A DNA stretch of 64,000 bases. Source: GCA-2737665 sp044344795 (GTDB taxonomy: Bacteria > Bacteroidota > Bacteroidia > Palsa-965). Below the pieces are notes generated by a model, which saw nothing but the letters and a program-made list of their open reading frames with translations, had not been told where the DNA came from and made no database searches. Made by a program: the position numbers and the translations under genes. The stretch covers positions 62,001 to 126,000 of the forward strand of contig JBIJCF010000001.1 of assembly GCA_044344795.1 (NCBI GenBank), read 5' to 3'. This document shows, piece by piece, positions 35,322 through 43,507 of the stretch; the first letter of the stretch is position 1; the number at the start of each line of letters is the position of its first letter.

Positions 35322-36548
35322 ATGACCATTCAGGAAATTAAACAGCGTTTCGGAATAATCGGATCTGCAGCTCAATTGGATCGTGCGATTGACATTGCCG
35401 TTCAGGTAGCTCCGACAGACCTTGCTGTGCTCATTAACGGTGAAAGCGGAACAGGTAAAGAAGTTTTTCCGCAAATCATTCATCACCTCAGCAGCAGAAA
35501 ACACGGTTCATATATCGCAGTGAATTGCGGAGCTATTCCGGAAGGAACAATCGATTCCGAATTATTCGGACACGAGAAAGGCTCCTTTACCGGAGCAACA
35601 GAAGCGCGTAAAGGATATTTCGAAGTTGCGGATGGTGGTACAATATTTCTAGATGAAGTTGCAGAAATGCCTTTGGCTACACAAGCGCGACTACTGCGTG
35701 TTTTAGAGACCGGGGAATTTATTCGTGTAGGTTCATCGAAGGTTCAGAAAACAAATGTGCGCGTAGTTGCTGCCACTAACGTTTTCATTCCTGACGCCAT
35801 TCAACGTGGCAAGTTTCGTGAAGATTTATATTACCGTTTAAATACCGTTCCAATTGCCTTGCCGCCATTGCGTGAGCGTAAGCACGACATTCATTTATTG
35901 TTCCGAAAATTCGCTGCCGATTTTGCGACACGTTATCGCATGCCTGTTGTTAAGCTTACTGCGGACGCGGAACACATGTTGGTGAATTACTACTGGCACG
36001 GCAATGTGCGTCAATTAAAAAACGTTACGGAGCAATTAAGTATTATTGAAAAATCGCGAGATATTGACGCAAGCATATTGCAGAAATATTTACCTGATTA
36101 TAAATCACCGGCAACGTCCATGCCTGTTCTTGCAAGAGGAGATCAGCAAGCAGGAGATATGATGGAGCGTGAGTTTTTGTTTCAGATGATTCAGCAAATG
36201 CGACAAGAGTTAAATGAACTGAAATCCGTTACGATGCAATTGATTCAAGGCGGACATGTAAAGTCGGAATTACTTGCTAAACATGCACCTGTTTTCACTG
36301 ATCAACCTGTTGTTTTACCTGCAACAGATCATCCAATGGTATTACCGAAAGGAAGTTATGACCATGACGAAATTTTGGAGCACGAAGAAGTGGTTGAGGA
36401 TTCTTTATCCTTGCAAGAAAAGGAAATTGAATTGATAAAAAAGGCGTTGGAGAAACATCGTGGCAAACGTAAAAATGCAGCGAAAGAATTAGGTATTTCG
36501 GAGCGTACGCTGTATAGAAAAATTAACGAGTATAATATCAAAGGATAA
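35322..36548 (+). CDS. Sigma-54 interaction domain transcriptional activator
   Basis: 408 residues. The AAA+ domain starts at about residue 12: Walker A GESGTGKEVF, GHEKGSFTGA (the sigma-54 contact loop, GSFTGA instead of GAFTGA), Walker B GGTIFLDEVAEM, and arginine-finger segment FREDLYYRLNTVPI. The C-terminal Fis-type helix-turn-helix is AAKELGISERTLYRKINEY. There is no receiver or sensor domain at the N-terminus, as in PspF. The targets are unknown. It sits between miaB and lptE, two bases after miaB, which is a typical Bacteroidota position. Confidence 0.92.
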   Translation: MTIQEIKQRFGIIGSAAQLDRAIDIAVQVAPTDLAVLINGESGTGKEVFPQIIHHLSSRKHGSYIAVNCGAIPEGTIDSELFGHEKGSFTGATEARKGYFEVADGGTIFLDEVAEMPLATQARLLRVLETGEFIRVGSSKVQKTNVRVVAATNVFIPDAIQRGKFREDLYYRLNTVPIALPPLRERKHDIHLLFRKFAADFATRYRMPVVKLTADAEHMLVNYYWHGNVRQLKNVTEQLSIIEKSRDIDASILQKYLPDYKSPATSMPVLARGDQQAGDMMEREFLFQMIQQMRQELNELKSVTMQLIQGGHVKSELLAKHAPVFTDQPVVLPATDHPMVLPKGSYDHDEILEHEEVVEDSLSLQEKEIELIKKALEKHRGKRKNAAKELGISERTLYRKINEYNIKG

Positions 36549-36551
36549 CGT

Positions 36552-37067
36552 ATGCGGATTAGAGCTGCACATGTATTGATTGTAACATTACTCGGACTTT
36601 CCATGTACGGATGCAAGTGGTACAGCCTATCCGGAGGAAGAACTTTTGCCGATTCCGTTACTGTTTCTGTAATCACTTTCAACAACAGTGCACCTTTAGC
36701 GAAGCCCACATTGCCCCAAACCATGACAGAAGCCTTGCGTGAAATTATTTTGCGACAAACGCGATTAAAACTCGTACAACAAAATGGCGATTTGAACTAC
36801 GAAGGAATAATTACGGGTTATTCGATTGCCCCTGTGGCTATTTCAGGCGGAGGAACAGATCAGGCGGCGCTTAATCGATTAACAATTTCCATCAATATCA
36901 AGTACACCGATAAAATTGAAGAACAATATAATTTTGAATCGTCATTCAGTCGATTTGCAGATTTCCCAAGCTCACAAAGTTTGCCAGCTGTAGAAGATCA
37001 ATTGATTAAAGAAATTACCGACCAGATTGTTCAAGATATAATGAACCGCTCGATAAACGCGTGGTAA
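36552..37067 (+). CDS. lptE: LptE-like LPS-assembly lipoprotein
   Basis: 171 residues with a lipoprotein signal ending in Cys21 (MRIRAAHVLIVTLLGLSMYGC). The following KWYSLSGGRTFADSVTVSV and the repeated pattern of a DUF4136/LptE-type domain match the Bacteroidota LptE family, which pairs with LptD to insert LPS in the outer membrane. It is three bases downstream of the sigma-54 activator and four upstream of the next gene. Confidence 0.82.
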   Translation: MRIRAAHVLIVTLLGLSMYGCKWYSLSGGRTFADSVTVSVITFNNSAPLAKPTLPQTMTEALREIILRQTRLKLVQQNGDLNYEGIITGYSIAPVAISGGGTDQAALNRLTISINIKYTDKIEEQYNFESSFSRFADFPSSQSLPAVEDQLIKEITDQIVQDIMNRSINAW

Positions 37068-37071
37068 AACA

Positions 37072-38364
37072 ATGAATACAGCGACGCTACATCAATGGAT
37101 GAATCATCCGATTGCGCTAGGCAAAGATGCCGGAGCGCAGCTGGAAGAAGTGTTGCACAATTACCCGTGGTTTCAGACCGCGCATTTGTTGTACATCAAA
37201 TCACTGCATAACGACAATAGTTTTCTGTACAATCAACAACTTCGAGTTGCTGCAGCACATGCGATAAACAGAAAAAAGTTGTACGAGTTAATTACCAGTA
37301 AGGAAACTAACACACCTTCTGCCGTTGTAGCAGAACCAGTTGTAACGGCACAAAATGAAATTAAGTCTGTAGAACCTGTTCAAGAAGAAATCGCGCAAAC
37401 GCCTGTCGAACCTGCGATTCCGTTTGTTCACAAAAGTAATTTACTCAGTAATTCAGAAGAATGGGAAGCAGGAATGTTGCGACAGCTTCAATTGCTGCAT
37501 CACTGGAGAAATCATCCAACTCCAACAACTCCTGCTTTACCGGAACAAACATCGAAACCGGCGTCGGAAGTAATTGAAGACACTAAACAACAGGAAGAAG
37601 TCGTTCCTACTGCGGCCGACGAGATTAACACGCTCTTGTACGTTTTGTTAGAACCTGACGGCGCGGAAGATATTGGTACTTTAGAAACAGTCAATGAAAC
37701 CTCATCTACGATTACAGACGAAATTCAGGAAGAACACTCGTGGGACATTCGATATACTCAGCCTGTTGTAACTGAGCAAGTTGTTGAAGAAGAAACAACA
37801 TCTGCTCCTGGTGCTGTTCCTGATGATCCGATAGAACAGTCGATTATCACTTCTGCTATTAACAACAGTATTTTGCTGGAAGTACAGGACGAATTACCGG
37901 TAGAATTGCCAGTAAGCAAGGAACTCATTATCGAAGAAACGACGCCGATTATTGATCAAGTTCCACTTCCTGAAACTGTAAAATTAGAAGTGGAGTCGTC
38001 GGATTTTGCCGGCTGGTTGAAGCAATTGGACGCGACAAAAGAAGAAGTTACTCCAAACAAAGAGCCGCAAATTAAACCTGCATTGCCGGAACAATTGATA
38101 GAGCGATTTATCCAGGAAGAACCTCGAATAAAACCAACAAAAACGAGCTTCTACAATCCTGTGAATATGGCAAAAAAGAGTGTTCAGGAGTCGGATGATT
38201 TCGTAACTGAAACATTAGCAAGGATTTACGCAAAGCAAGGTAATTTTCCTAAAGCGATTCGTACGTATCAAAAACTGAGTTTGAAATATCCGGAAAAAAG
38301 CACTTACTTTGCAGCCCTTATTGAAGAACTGAAACGAACACCAAATAAAAATACATCGAAATGA
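37072..38364 (+). CDS. Acidic protein with C-terminal TPR-like motif
   Basis: 430 residues. The first 80 residues contain a helical motif (LHQWMNHPIALGKDAG, LEEVLHNYPWFQTAHLLYIK). Residues about 90-370 are low-complexity and rich in Glu, Pro, Thr and Val. The last 55 residues include a TPR-like repeat (ETLARIYAKQGNFPKAIRTY, QKLSLKYPEKSTYF). I do not recognise the family beyond its frequent place between lptE and secG in Bacteroidota, where such proteins are annotated as tetratricopeptide-containing. It overlaps secG by four bases. No signal peptide; presumed cytoplasmic. Confidence 0.75.
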   Translation: MNTATLHQWMNHPIALGKDAGAQLEEVLHNYPWFQTAHLLYIKSLHNDNSFLYNQQLRVAAAHAINRKKLYELITSKETNTPSAVVAEPVVTAQNEIKSVEPVQEEIAQTPVEPAIPFVHKSNLLSNSEEWEAGMLRQLQLLHHWRNHPTPTTPALPEQTSKPASEVIEDTKQQEEVVPTAADEINTLLYVLLEPDGAEDIGTLETVNETSSTITDEIQEEHSWDIRYTQPVVTEQVVEEETTSAPGAVPDDPIEQSIITSAINNSILLEVQDELPVELPVSKELIIEETTPIIDQVPLPETVKLEVESSDFAGWLKQLDATKEEVTPNKEPQIKPALPEQLIERFIQEEPRIKPTKTSFYNPVNMAKKSVQESDDFVTETLARIYAKQGNFPKAIRTYQKLSLKYPEKSTYFAALIEELKRTPNKNTSK

Positions 38365-38708
38365 CCGCAGTTATTTCCATTCTGATTATCCTGATCTGCA
38401 TCCTGTTGGTGCTGGCTGTATTAATTCAAAATCCTAAAGGTGGCGGATTAGCATCCGGCTTTACTTCGGGCTCACAAGTGATGGGCGTTCGTCGTACGGC
38501 AGACTTTTTAGAAAAAGCAACGTGGGGATTGGCGGTAGCACTTGTAGTGTTAAGTGTTTTTAGTGCCAGTTTAAGTTCCGGCAGCCGTGTTGGTGGAGAA
38601 GGCGGAACATCAACCACCAAAGACCGCGCCGCAGACTTCAACAACCAGGCTCCTGCTGCACAACCACAGCCACAACAGCCTGCTGCCCCGGCAACACAAC
38701 CGAAGTAA
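38361..38708 (+). CDS. secG: Preprotein translocase subunit SecG
   Basis: 115 residues. Two transmembrane helices (about 3-22 and 49-69) surround the conserved loop LIQNPKGGGLASGFTSGSQV, which marks SecG. A Gln/Pro/Ala-rich tail follows. SecG joins SecYE in the Sec translocon that all the signal-peptide proteins of this window use. Overlaps the previous gene as ATGA and is followed by a terminator. Confidence 0.93.
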   Translation: MTAVISILIILICILLVLAVLIQNPKGGGLASGFTSGSQVMGVRRTADFLEKATWGLAVALVVLSVFSASLSSGSRVGGEGGTSTTKDRAADFNNQAPAAQPQPQQPAAPATQPK

Positions 38709-38730
38709 TTATTATTACAAAATATGTTCA

Positions 38731-38762
38731 ATGTCAGGATGTCACGTCCTGACATTTTTTTT
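38731..38762 (+). terminator. Terminator after secG
   Basis: Stem ATGTCAGGA/TCCTGACAT with seven-base loop and a run of T, 22 bases after the secG stop. Confidence 0.85.
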
Positions 38763-38888
38763 CAGTGAAAACTGTAATATTGGCGCTGATCAAGGTAAAA
38801 ACAAGGATTGGTATAAAATTGGTGCGAGCAAAACGCCTTCGGGCTTTAACACAATAAACTAAACGTAATAACTCAAAATTTATAAGCA

Positions 38889-39167
38889 ATGGCAAATGTT
38901 AAGATCAAGCCTCTTGCTGACCGTGTAGTTGTTCAGGCAGCACAGGCAGAAGAAAAAACAGCAGGTGGAATTATTATTCCGGATACCGCTAAAGAAAAAC
39001 CACAGCGCGGTAAAGTAGTAGCAGTTGGGAATGGTAAGAAAGACGAGCCAATGACTGTAAAAGTTGGAGACGAAATTCTTTACGGAAAATACGCAGGAAC
39101 AGAAGTTCAGATAGACGGGAAAGAATTCCTGATAATGCGTGAATCAGACATTTTCGCAATTGTATAA
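38889..39167 (+). CDS. groES: Co-chaperonin GroES
   Basis: 92 residues, normal length, forming the lid of the GroEL chamber. Begins KIKPLADRVVVQ, with mobile loop EEKTAGGIIIPD and ending FLIMRESDIFAIV. No CIRCE inverted repeat was found in the 180 bases upstream. Heads the groES-groEL pair with a 31-base gap to groEL. Confidence 0.97.
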   Translation: MANVKIKPLADRVVVQAAQAEEKTAGGIIIPDTAKEKPQRGKVVAVGNGKKDEPMTVKVGDEILYGKYAGTEVQIDGKEFLIMRESDIFAIV

Positions 39168-39198
39168 TTTATAGTATAACACTTTACTTGTAAGTATC

Positions 39199-40824
39199 AT
39201 GGCAAAGAATATCAGTTTTAACATTGAAGCACGCGACGCTCTGAAGCGCGGTGTTGATGCATTAGCAAATGCAGTAAAAGTAACTCTAGGTCCAAAAGGA
39301 CGTAACGTAGTTATCGATAAAAAATTCGGTGCACCAGCCATTACTAAAGACGGCGTTTCCGTTGCTAAGGAAATTGAGTTGAAGGATGCAATCGAGAACA
39401 TGGGCGCTCAAATGGTTAAGGAAGTAGCATCCAAAACTGCAGATGTTGCGGGTGACGGAACCACTACTGCAACTGTTTTAGCACAAGCAATTGTTACTGC
39501 AGGTTTGAAGAACGTTGCTGCCGGTGCTAATCCGATGGACCTGAAGCGCGGGATTGACAAGGCTGTTGCTGCGGTGGTTGAAAATCTGAAGAAGATGTCG
39601 AAGAAAGTTGGCGACGATAATGAAAAGATTGAGCAAGTCGCTACTATTTCTGCAAACAACGACAGCGCTATCGGTAAGTTAATTGCAGAAGCTATGGGTC
39701 GCGTGAAGAAGGAAGGCGTTATCACCGTTGAAGAAGCAAAAGGCACTGAAACTACTGTAGAAGTTGTAGAAGGGATGCAATTCGATCGTGGGTATATTTC
39801 TCCGTACTTCGTTACTGATGCAGACAAAATGGAAGCAGTATTGGACAATCCGCTGATTCTAATTTACGACAAGAAAATCAGCAACATGAAGGAATTGCTT
39901 CCTGTACTTGAGAAAGCAGTACAAACAGGGAAACCAATTTTGATCATTGCTGAAGATGTGGATAGTGAAGCGCTAGCTACATTGGTAGTGAACAAAATTC
40001 GCGGATCACTGCGTATTGCTGCAGTTAAAGCTCCAGGCTTTGGTGATCGTCGTAAGGCAATGTTGGAAGATATCGCGATACTTACCGGTGGTCAGGTTAT
40101 CAGCGAAGAGCGTGGATATAAATTGGAGAATGCAGAGCTATCGTTCTTGGGTCGTGCAGAAAAAGTAACCATTGATAAAGACAACACAACAGTTGTTGGT
40201 GGTGCAGGCAAGAAGAACGACATCGTAGCACGCGTTAACCAGATTAAAGCACAAATTGAATCTACCACGTCTGATTACGACAAAGAAAAGTTACAGGAGC
40301 GTTTGGCTAAGTTGGCCGGCGGTGTAGCGGTATTGTATGTTGGCGCTGCAACTGAAGTAGAAATGAAAGAGAAGAAAGATCGCGTGGACGATGCATTGCA
40401 TGCTACACGTGCTGCGGTTGAAGAAGGAATTGTACCGGGTGGCGGTGTTGCGTATATCCGCGTTCAAGATGCGTTGGATAAATTAAAAGGCGACAACGAC
40501 GACGAAACAACCGGCGTTCACATTATTCGTCGTGCTATTGAAGAGCCATTGCGTCAGATCTGCGCGAATGCAGGTGTTGAAGGTTCTATTGTAGTGCAGA
40601 AAGTACGTGAAGGCAAAGGCGATTTCGGATACAATGCCCGTACTGAAACTTACGAGAAACTGTACGATGCAGGTGTAATCGATCCTACAAAAGTGGCCCG
40701 TGTTGCATTAGAAAATGCGGCGTCCATTGCGGGGATGTTGCTAACTACAGAGTGCGTTCTTTCTGAAATTAAAGAAGACAAACCGATGCCAATGCCCGGC
40801 GGAGGAATGGAAGGCATGATGTAA
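39199..40824 (+). CDS. groEL: Chaperonin GroEL
   Basis: 541 residues. Nucleotide-binding motif DGTTTATVLAQA near residue 87, the apical and intermediate segments PGFGDRRKAMLEDIAILTGG and VEEGIVPGGGVAYIR, and a GGM-type tail (MPMPGGGMEGMM). Complete and typical. Followed by a strong terminator. Confidence 0.98.
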   Translation: MAKNISFNIEARDALKRGVDALANAVKVTLGPKGRNVVIDKKFGAPAITKDGVSVAKEIELKDAIENMGAQMVKEVASKTADVAGDGTTTATVLAQAIVTAGLKNVAAGANPMDLKRGIDKAVAAVVENLKKMSKKVGDDNEKIEQVATISANNDSAIGKLIAEAMGRVKKEGVITVEEAKGTETTVEVVEGMQFDRGYISPYFVTDADKMEAVLDNPLILIYDKKISNMKELLPVLEKAVQTGKPILIIAEDVDSEALATLVVNKIRGSLRIAAVKAPGFGDRRKAMLEDIAILTGGQVISEERGYKLENAELSFLGRAEKVTIDKDNTTVVGGAGKKNDIVARVNQIKAQIESTTSDYDKEKLQERLAKLAGGVAVLYVGAATEVEMKEKKDRVDDALHATRAAVEEGIVPGGGVAYIRVQDALDKLKGDNDDETTGVHIIRRAIEEPLRQICANAGVEGSIVVQKVREGKGDFGYNARTETYEKLYDAGVIDPTKVARVALENAASIAGMLLTTECVLSEIKEDKPMPMPGGGMEGMM

Positions 40825-40843
40825 AACGTAACTAATAATAAGG

Positions 40844-40870
40844 AAGCCCGGTTGACTGCCGGGCTTTTTT
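40844..40870 (+). terminator. Terminator after groEL
   Basis: Stem AAGCCCGG/CCGGGCTT, seven-base loop, followed by TTTTTT, 20 bases after the groEL stop codon. Confidence 0.9.
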
Positions 40871-40907
40871 ATTTCGTAATACTTACCTTTAGAAAAACAT
40901 TACGATT

Positions 40908-41072
40908 ATGTCGAAGTTGAGAAAAATTGCCTTCATCGGTTTGGGCGTTGTTGTTGTTGCGACCATCGCGTTAAAAATTGCCGGAATTTATCCCGGAATT
41001 GTAGCTGTGCATGCACTTCCGTTTTGTATGCTATTAATAATTGATTACTCCAGAAATCGCGTTCAGAAATGA
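40908..41072 (+). CDS. Small membrane protein of 54 residues
   Basis: The frame MSKLRKIAFIGLGVVVVATI continues through a second hydrophobic stretch (IVAVHALPFCMLLII) to DYSRNRVQK. It has a positive N-terminus and two hydrophobic helices. Its stop overlaps the next start as ATGA (41069-41072), and TACCTTTA lies upstream, both arguing that it is real. Function unknown. Confidence 0.55.
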   Translation: MSKLRKIAFIGLGVVVVATIALKIAGIYPGIVAVHALPFCMLLIIDYSRNRVQK

Positions 41073-41926
41073 TTCGTTTTCTTTTTCTTCTACTATCACT
41101 TTCAGTTGTGACGACAGGAAATTCACAAGAAGAATCTAATCATCGTGATTACTTCGGAGTAAAGCAACGACGTCCAATAAACGACAAAAAAGGAACGTAT
41201 TACATTAGTTTCGGATACAACAAAAACTGGTATTCCAAGTCGGACATTCATGTGCATGATCCGAATGGAAAATTTGATTTCATCCTTCATGATATGCGTG
41301 CTTATGACAGGCCGCAGGTACAGGATATTTTTCGTGTGGCAATCAGTATTCCGCAGTATAGCTATCGTATGGGTTATTGGTTACCCGGAAGTATGTTTGG
41401 TGTAGAAATAAATTTTGATCATGCCAAATACATTCTGTACAACTACCAAACCGTTAAGCTCACAGGACAAATTAACGGCACTAGTTATAATCAGGATACA
41501 CTTGTAAGTCATCGTTTCCTCGCCATGGAACATACCGATGGAGCCAACTTTTTAATGTTCAATTTTATGGGGCGTATACCGCTTTGGCAAAGACCACTGT
41601 TATCGATATTTGCAGTTAGCAAAGTTGGCGCCGGTATTGTTGTGCCAAGATCAGACGTAACGTTATTCGGAGAGCGCGTCAATCATAACTTCCACGTAGC
41701 CGGGGAAGTTTATGGAATAGAAGCCGGAGTCCGCACTGTGTTCCTGAAGTATTTATTTCTTGAAACTACCGGCAAGGGTGTATTCTGTAATTTTCGCAAT
41801 GTATTTGCCACCGGCGATGCCTTGATTTCACATAAATTTTGGGACGGTATGGCGTTAGTAACAGCAGGCTTTAACGTTCCTATAGGTAGCGGAAAAATGC
41901 GGGGCAAGTATATTTCCGGCGAATAG
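41069..41926 (+). CDS. Predicted outer-membrane protein of unknown function
   Basis: 285 residues. Signal peptide MIRFLFLLLSLSVVTTGNSQ, then a strand-rich body with alternating aromatic and polar residues (for example YYISFGYNKNWYSKSDIHVH, and GMALVTAGFNVPIG near the end), typical of an outer-membrane barrel. I do not recognise the family. Translationally coupled to the small membrane protein upstream. Confidence 0.7.
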   Translation: MIRFLFLLLSLSVVTTGNSQEESNHRDYFGVKQRRPINDKKGTYYISFGYNKNWYSKSDIHVHDPNGKFDFILHDMRAYDRPQVQDIFRVAISIPQYSYRMGYWLPGSMFGVEINFDHAKYILYNYQTVKLTGQINGTSYNQDTLVSHRFLAMEHTDGANFLMFNFMGRIPLWQRPLLSIFAVSKVGAGIVVPRSDVTLFGERVNHNFHVAGEVYGIEAGVRTVFLKYLFLETTGKGVFCNFRNVFATGDALISHKFWDGMALVTAGFNVPIGSGKMRGKYISGE

Positions 41927-41952
41927 TTTACCTTTAATCCAAAGCATATATC

Positions 41953-42267
41953 ATGAAAATACTGGCTATTGACAAAATACTTCCTTCTGCTACAGAAGAA
42001 AACATCCGAGGCGTTGTAATTCGCGAAGCATTGCATGTTTGGATGTTACAGACGAAAGAAATTATTCGCGAAGTATATTTTCGTAAAGATCGCCCCGGAA
42101 CCGTGCTGGTACTTGAATGTGCAGATACCGACGAAGCGCGCCGCATATTGGATACATTCCCGTTAGTTCGTGCCGGTGTTGTCGGCTTTGATATTATTCC
42201 GCTTGGACATTTTGTGCCGTTTGGGACATTATTGGATCAGAATATATTAAAAAGTCAGACGGATTAG
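41953..42267 (+). CDS. Small YciI/dimeric alpha-beta-barrel-like protein
   Basis: 104 residues without signal peptide. The pattern of one ferredoxin-like domain is seen (KILAIDKIL, helix, EVYFRKDRPGTVLVLEC, helix DEARRILDTFPL, then GVVGFDIIPLGHFVPFGTLL), as in YciI or muconolactone-isomerase-like proteins. No catalytic residues can be named. TACCTTTA lies about 17 bases upstream of its ATG, suggesting its own promoter. Confidence 0.6.
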   Translation: MKILAIDKILPSATEENIRGVVIREALHVWMLQTKEIIREVYFRKDRPGTVLVLECADTDEARRILDTFPLVRAGVVGFDIIPLGHFVPFGTLLDQNILKSQTD

Positions 42268-42333
42268 TGCGAATGGTGTGGATAGTTTGAATTTCCTGAT
42301 TAAATTTGATTTCAAACTAAAACCACTTTTTGC

Positions 42334-42924
42334 ATGAAAAAACTCTACACATTAATTGCAGGTGTAACGTTAGCATTGGCAGTTCAGGCTCAATGTACAG
42401 TTACATTTACCTACACTACTAACGGTCTGACCGTTAATGGTAATGCGACGGGAGTAGGTACGGCTCAACTGCCTCAATATGGTTGGGATTGGGGTGGCCA
42501 AAGTATCGGTGTTGGACAGCAAGCCAGCTATACTTTTGCCAGCGCAGGTACTTACCAAGTGTGTGCTTACTTTTTTGATCTGTTGGATACTGCGGGCTGT
42601 AATGCCGTAAGCTGCCAGAACGTGGCTGTAACTGCTACAAGCGTCACTGAGATAGCACCAACAGTGAATACAATCAGTGCATCACCAAACCCATTTACCA
42701 ATAAGTTGACTATTGATTATTCATTGGCAACAGCAGGTGATGTGGAGATTTCTGTATTTGACATGACCGGTAAAAAAGTTGCGGTTGTTGCCAAAGACAA
42801 AATGAATCCAGGCCATTATGAGTTGGTATGGACTCCTGAGAATTTATCATCAGGCATTTATTTTGTTCAGATGAACATCAATGGGCAGGTTTACACCAAG
42901 AAGTTGGTGCACACTATGAACTAA
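42334..42924 (+). CDS. Secreted protein with PKD-like domain and type IX sorting domain
   Basis: 196 residues. Signal peptide MKKLYTLIAGVTLALAVQAQ. Residues about 22-100 form a short PKD-like Ig fold (YGWDWGGQSIGVGQQASYTF, AGTYQVCAYFF). The last 80 residues are a type A sorting domain (ISASPNPFTNKLTIDYSL, VEISVFDMTGKKV, SSGIYFVQMNINGQ, KKLVHTMN). Exported by Sec and the type IX system. A terminator follows. Confidence 0.85.
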   Translation: MKKLYTLIAGVTLALAVQAQCTVTFTYTTNGLTVNGNATGVGTAQLPQYGWDWGGQSIGVGQQASYTFASAGTYQVCAYFFDLLDTAGCNAVSCQNVAVTATSVTEIAPTVNTISASPNPFTNKLTIDYSLATAGDVEISVFDMTGKKVAVVAKDKMNPGHYELVWTPENLSSGIYFVQMNINGQVYTKKLVHTMN

Positions 42925-42943
42925 TTGATCTATCAATGAGTTG

Positions 42944-42974
42944 AAAGGCTTCCTAATCGGGAAGCCTTTTTTAT
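42944..42974 (+). terminator. Terminator after the secreted PKD-like gene
   Basis: Ten-bp stem AAAGGCTTCC/GGAAGCCTTT, six-base loop, then T-rich bases. Confidence 0.85.
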
Positions 42975-43059
42975 TGGTCGTGCTATAAAACAAGAACGTC
43001 CGGCCACACACACAAGCCGAACGTTCCACACACAAACACAGATTTACAACACACGATCT

Positions 43060-43503
43060 TTACGAACTCAATAACTCTTTTACAATTAAAGAAATCAATT
43101 TTCCGTCTGCCACACCTGCAAACTTTTTTGTGGCCGCGCCCATTACTTTGCCCATATCACCCGGACCTGATGCGCCTACTTCGCTCAGCAACACCTTTAA
43201 TGCTTCACGTAACTCAGCCTCACCCATTTGCTGCGGAAGATAAGACTCAATGATCCCCGCCTGAAAAATTTCTACATCTGCTAAGTCCTTGCGAGACTGC
43301 GAAACATACAACTCAGCTGTTTCCTTACGCTTCTTCACTTCTTTTTGCAAAGCTTTAATTGCAGACTCCTCAGTTAAACCGTCGGGAGAAGTTTTTAATA
43401 GCAGCAACACAGATTTAATAGCGCGAATTGCCTCCAACTTGGCTTGATCCTTTGCCAACATCGCCGATTTCATATCAGCCTGAACTTTATCTTCCAGATT
43501 CAT
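43060..43503 (-). CDS. GatB/YqeY domain protein
   Basis: 147 residues, all helical, matching the YqeY family, which resembles the tRNA-binding tail of GatB amidotransferase (LEAIRAIKSVLLL, SYLPQQMGEAELREAL and GPGDMGKVMGAATKKFAGVA). The role is unclear; an RNA- or amidase-related task is presumed. It follows ftsZ by four bases and is probably the last gene of the dcw operon; this pairing is common in Bacteroidota. Confidence 0.9.
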   Translation of the reverse strand: MNLEDKVQADMKSAMLAKDQAKLEAIRAIKSVLLLLKTSPDGLTEESAIKALQKEVKKRKETAELYVSQSRKDLADVEIFQAGIIESYLPQQMGEAELREALKVLLSEVGASGPGDMGKVMGAATKKFAGVADGKLISLIVKELLSS

Positions 43504-43507
43504 CAGA

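Noticed and set aside
38709..38888. CIRCE heat-shock element before groES
   Set aside because: The TTAGCACTC-N9-GAGTGCTAA pattern is not present; only the secG terminator and a short GCC-TTCG-GGC hairpin are seen.
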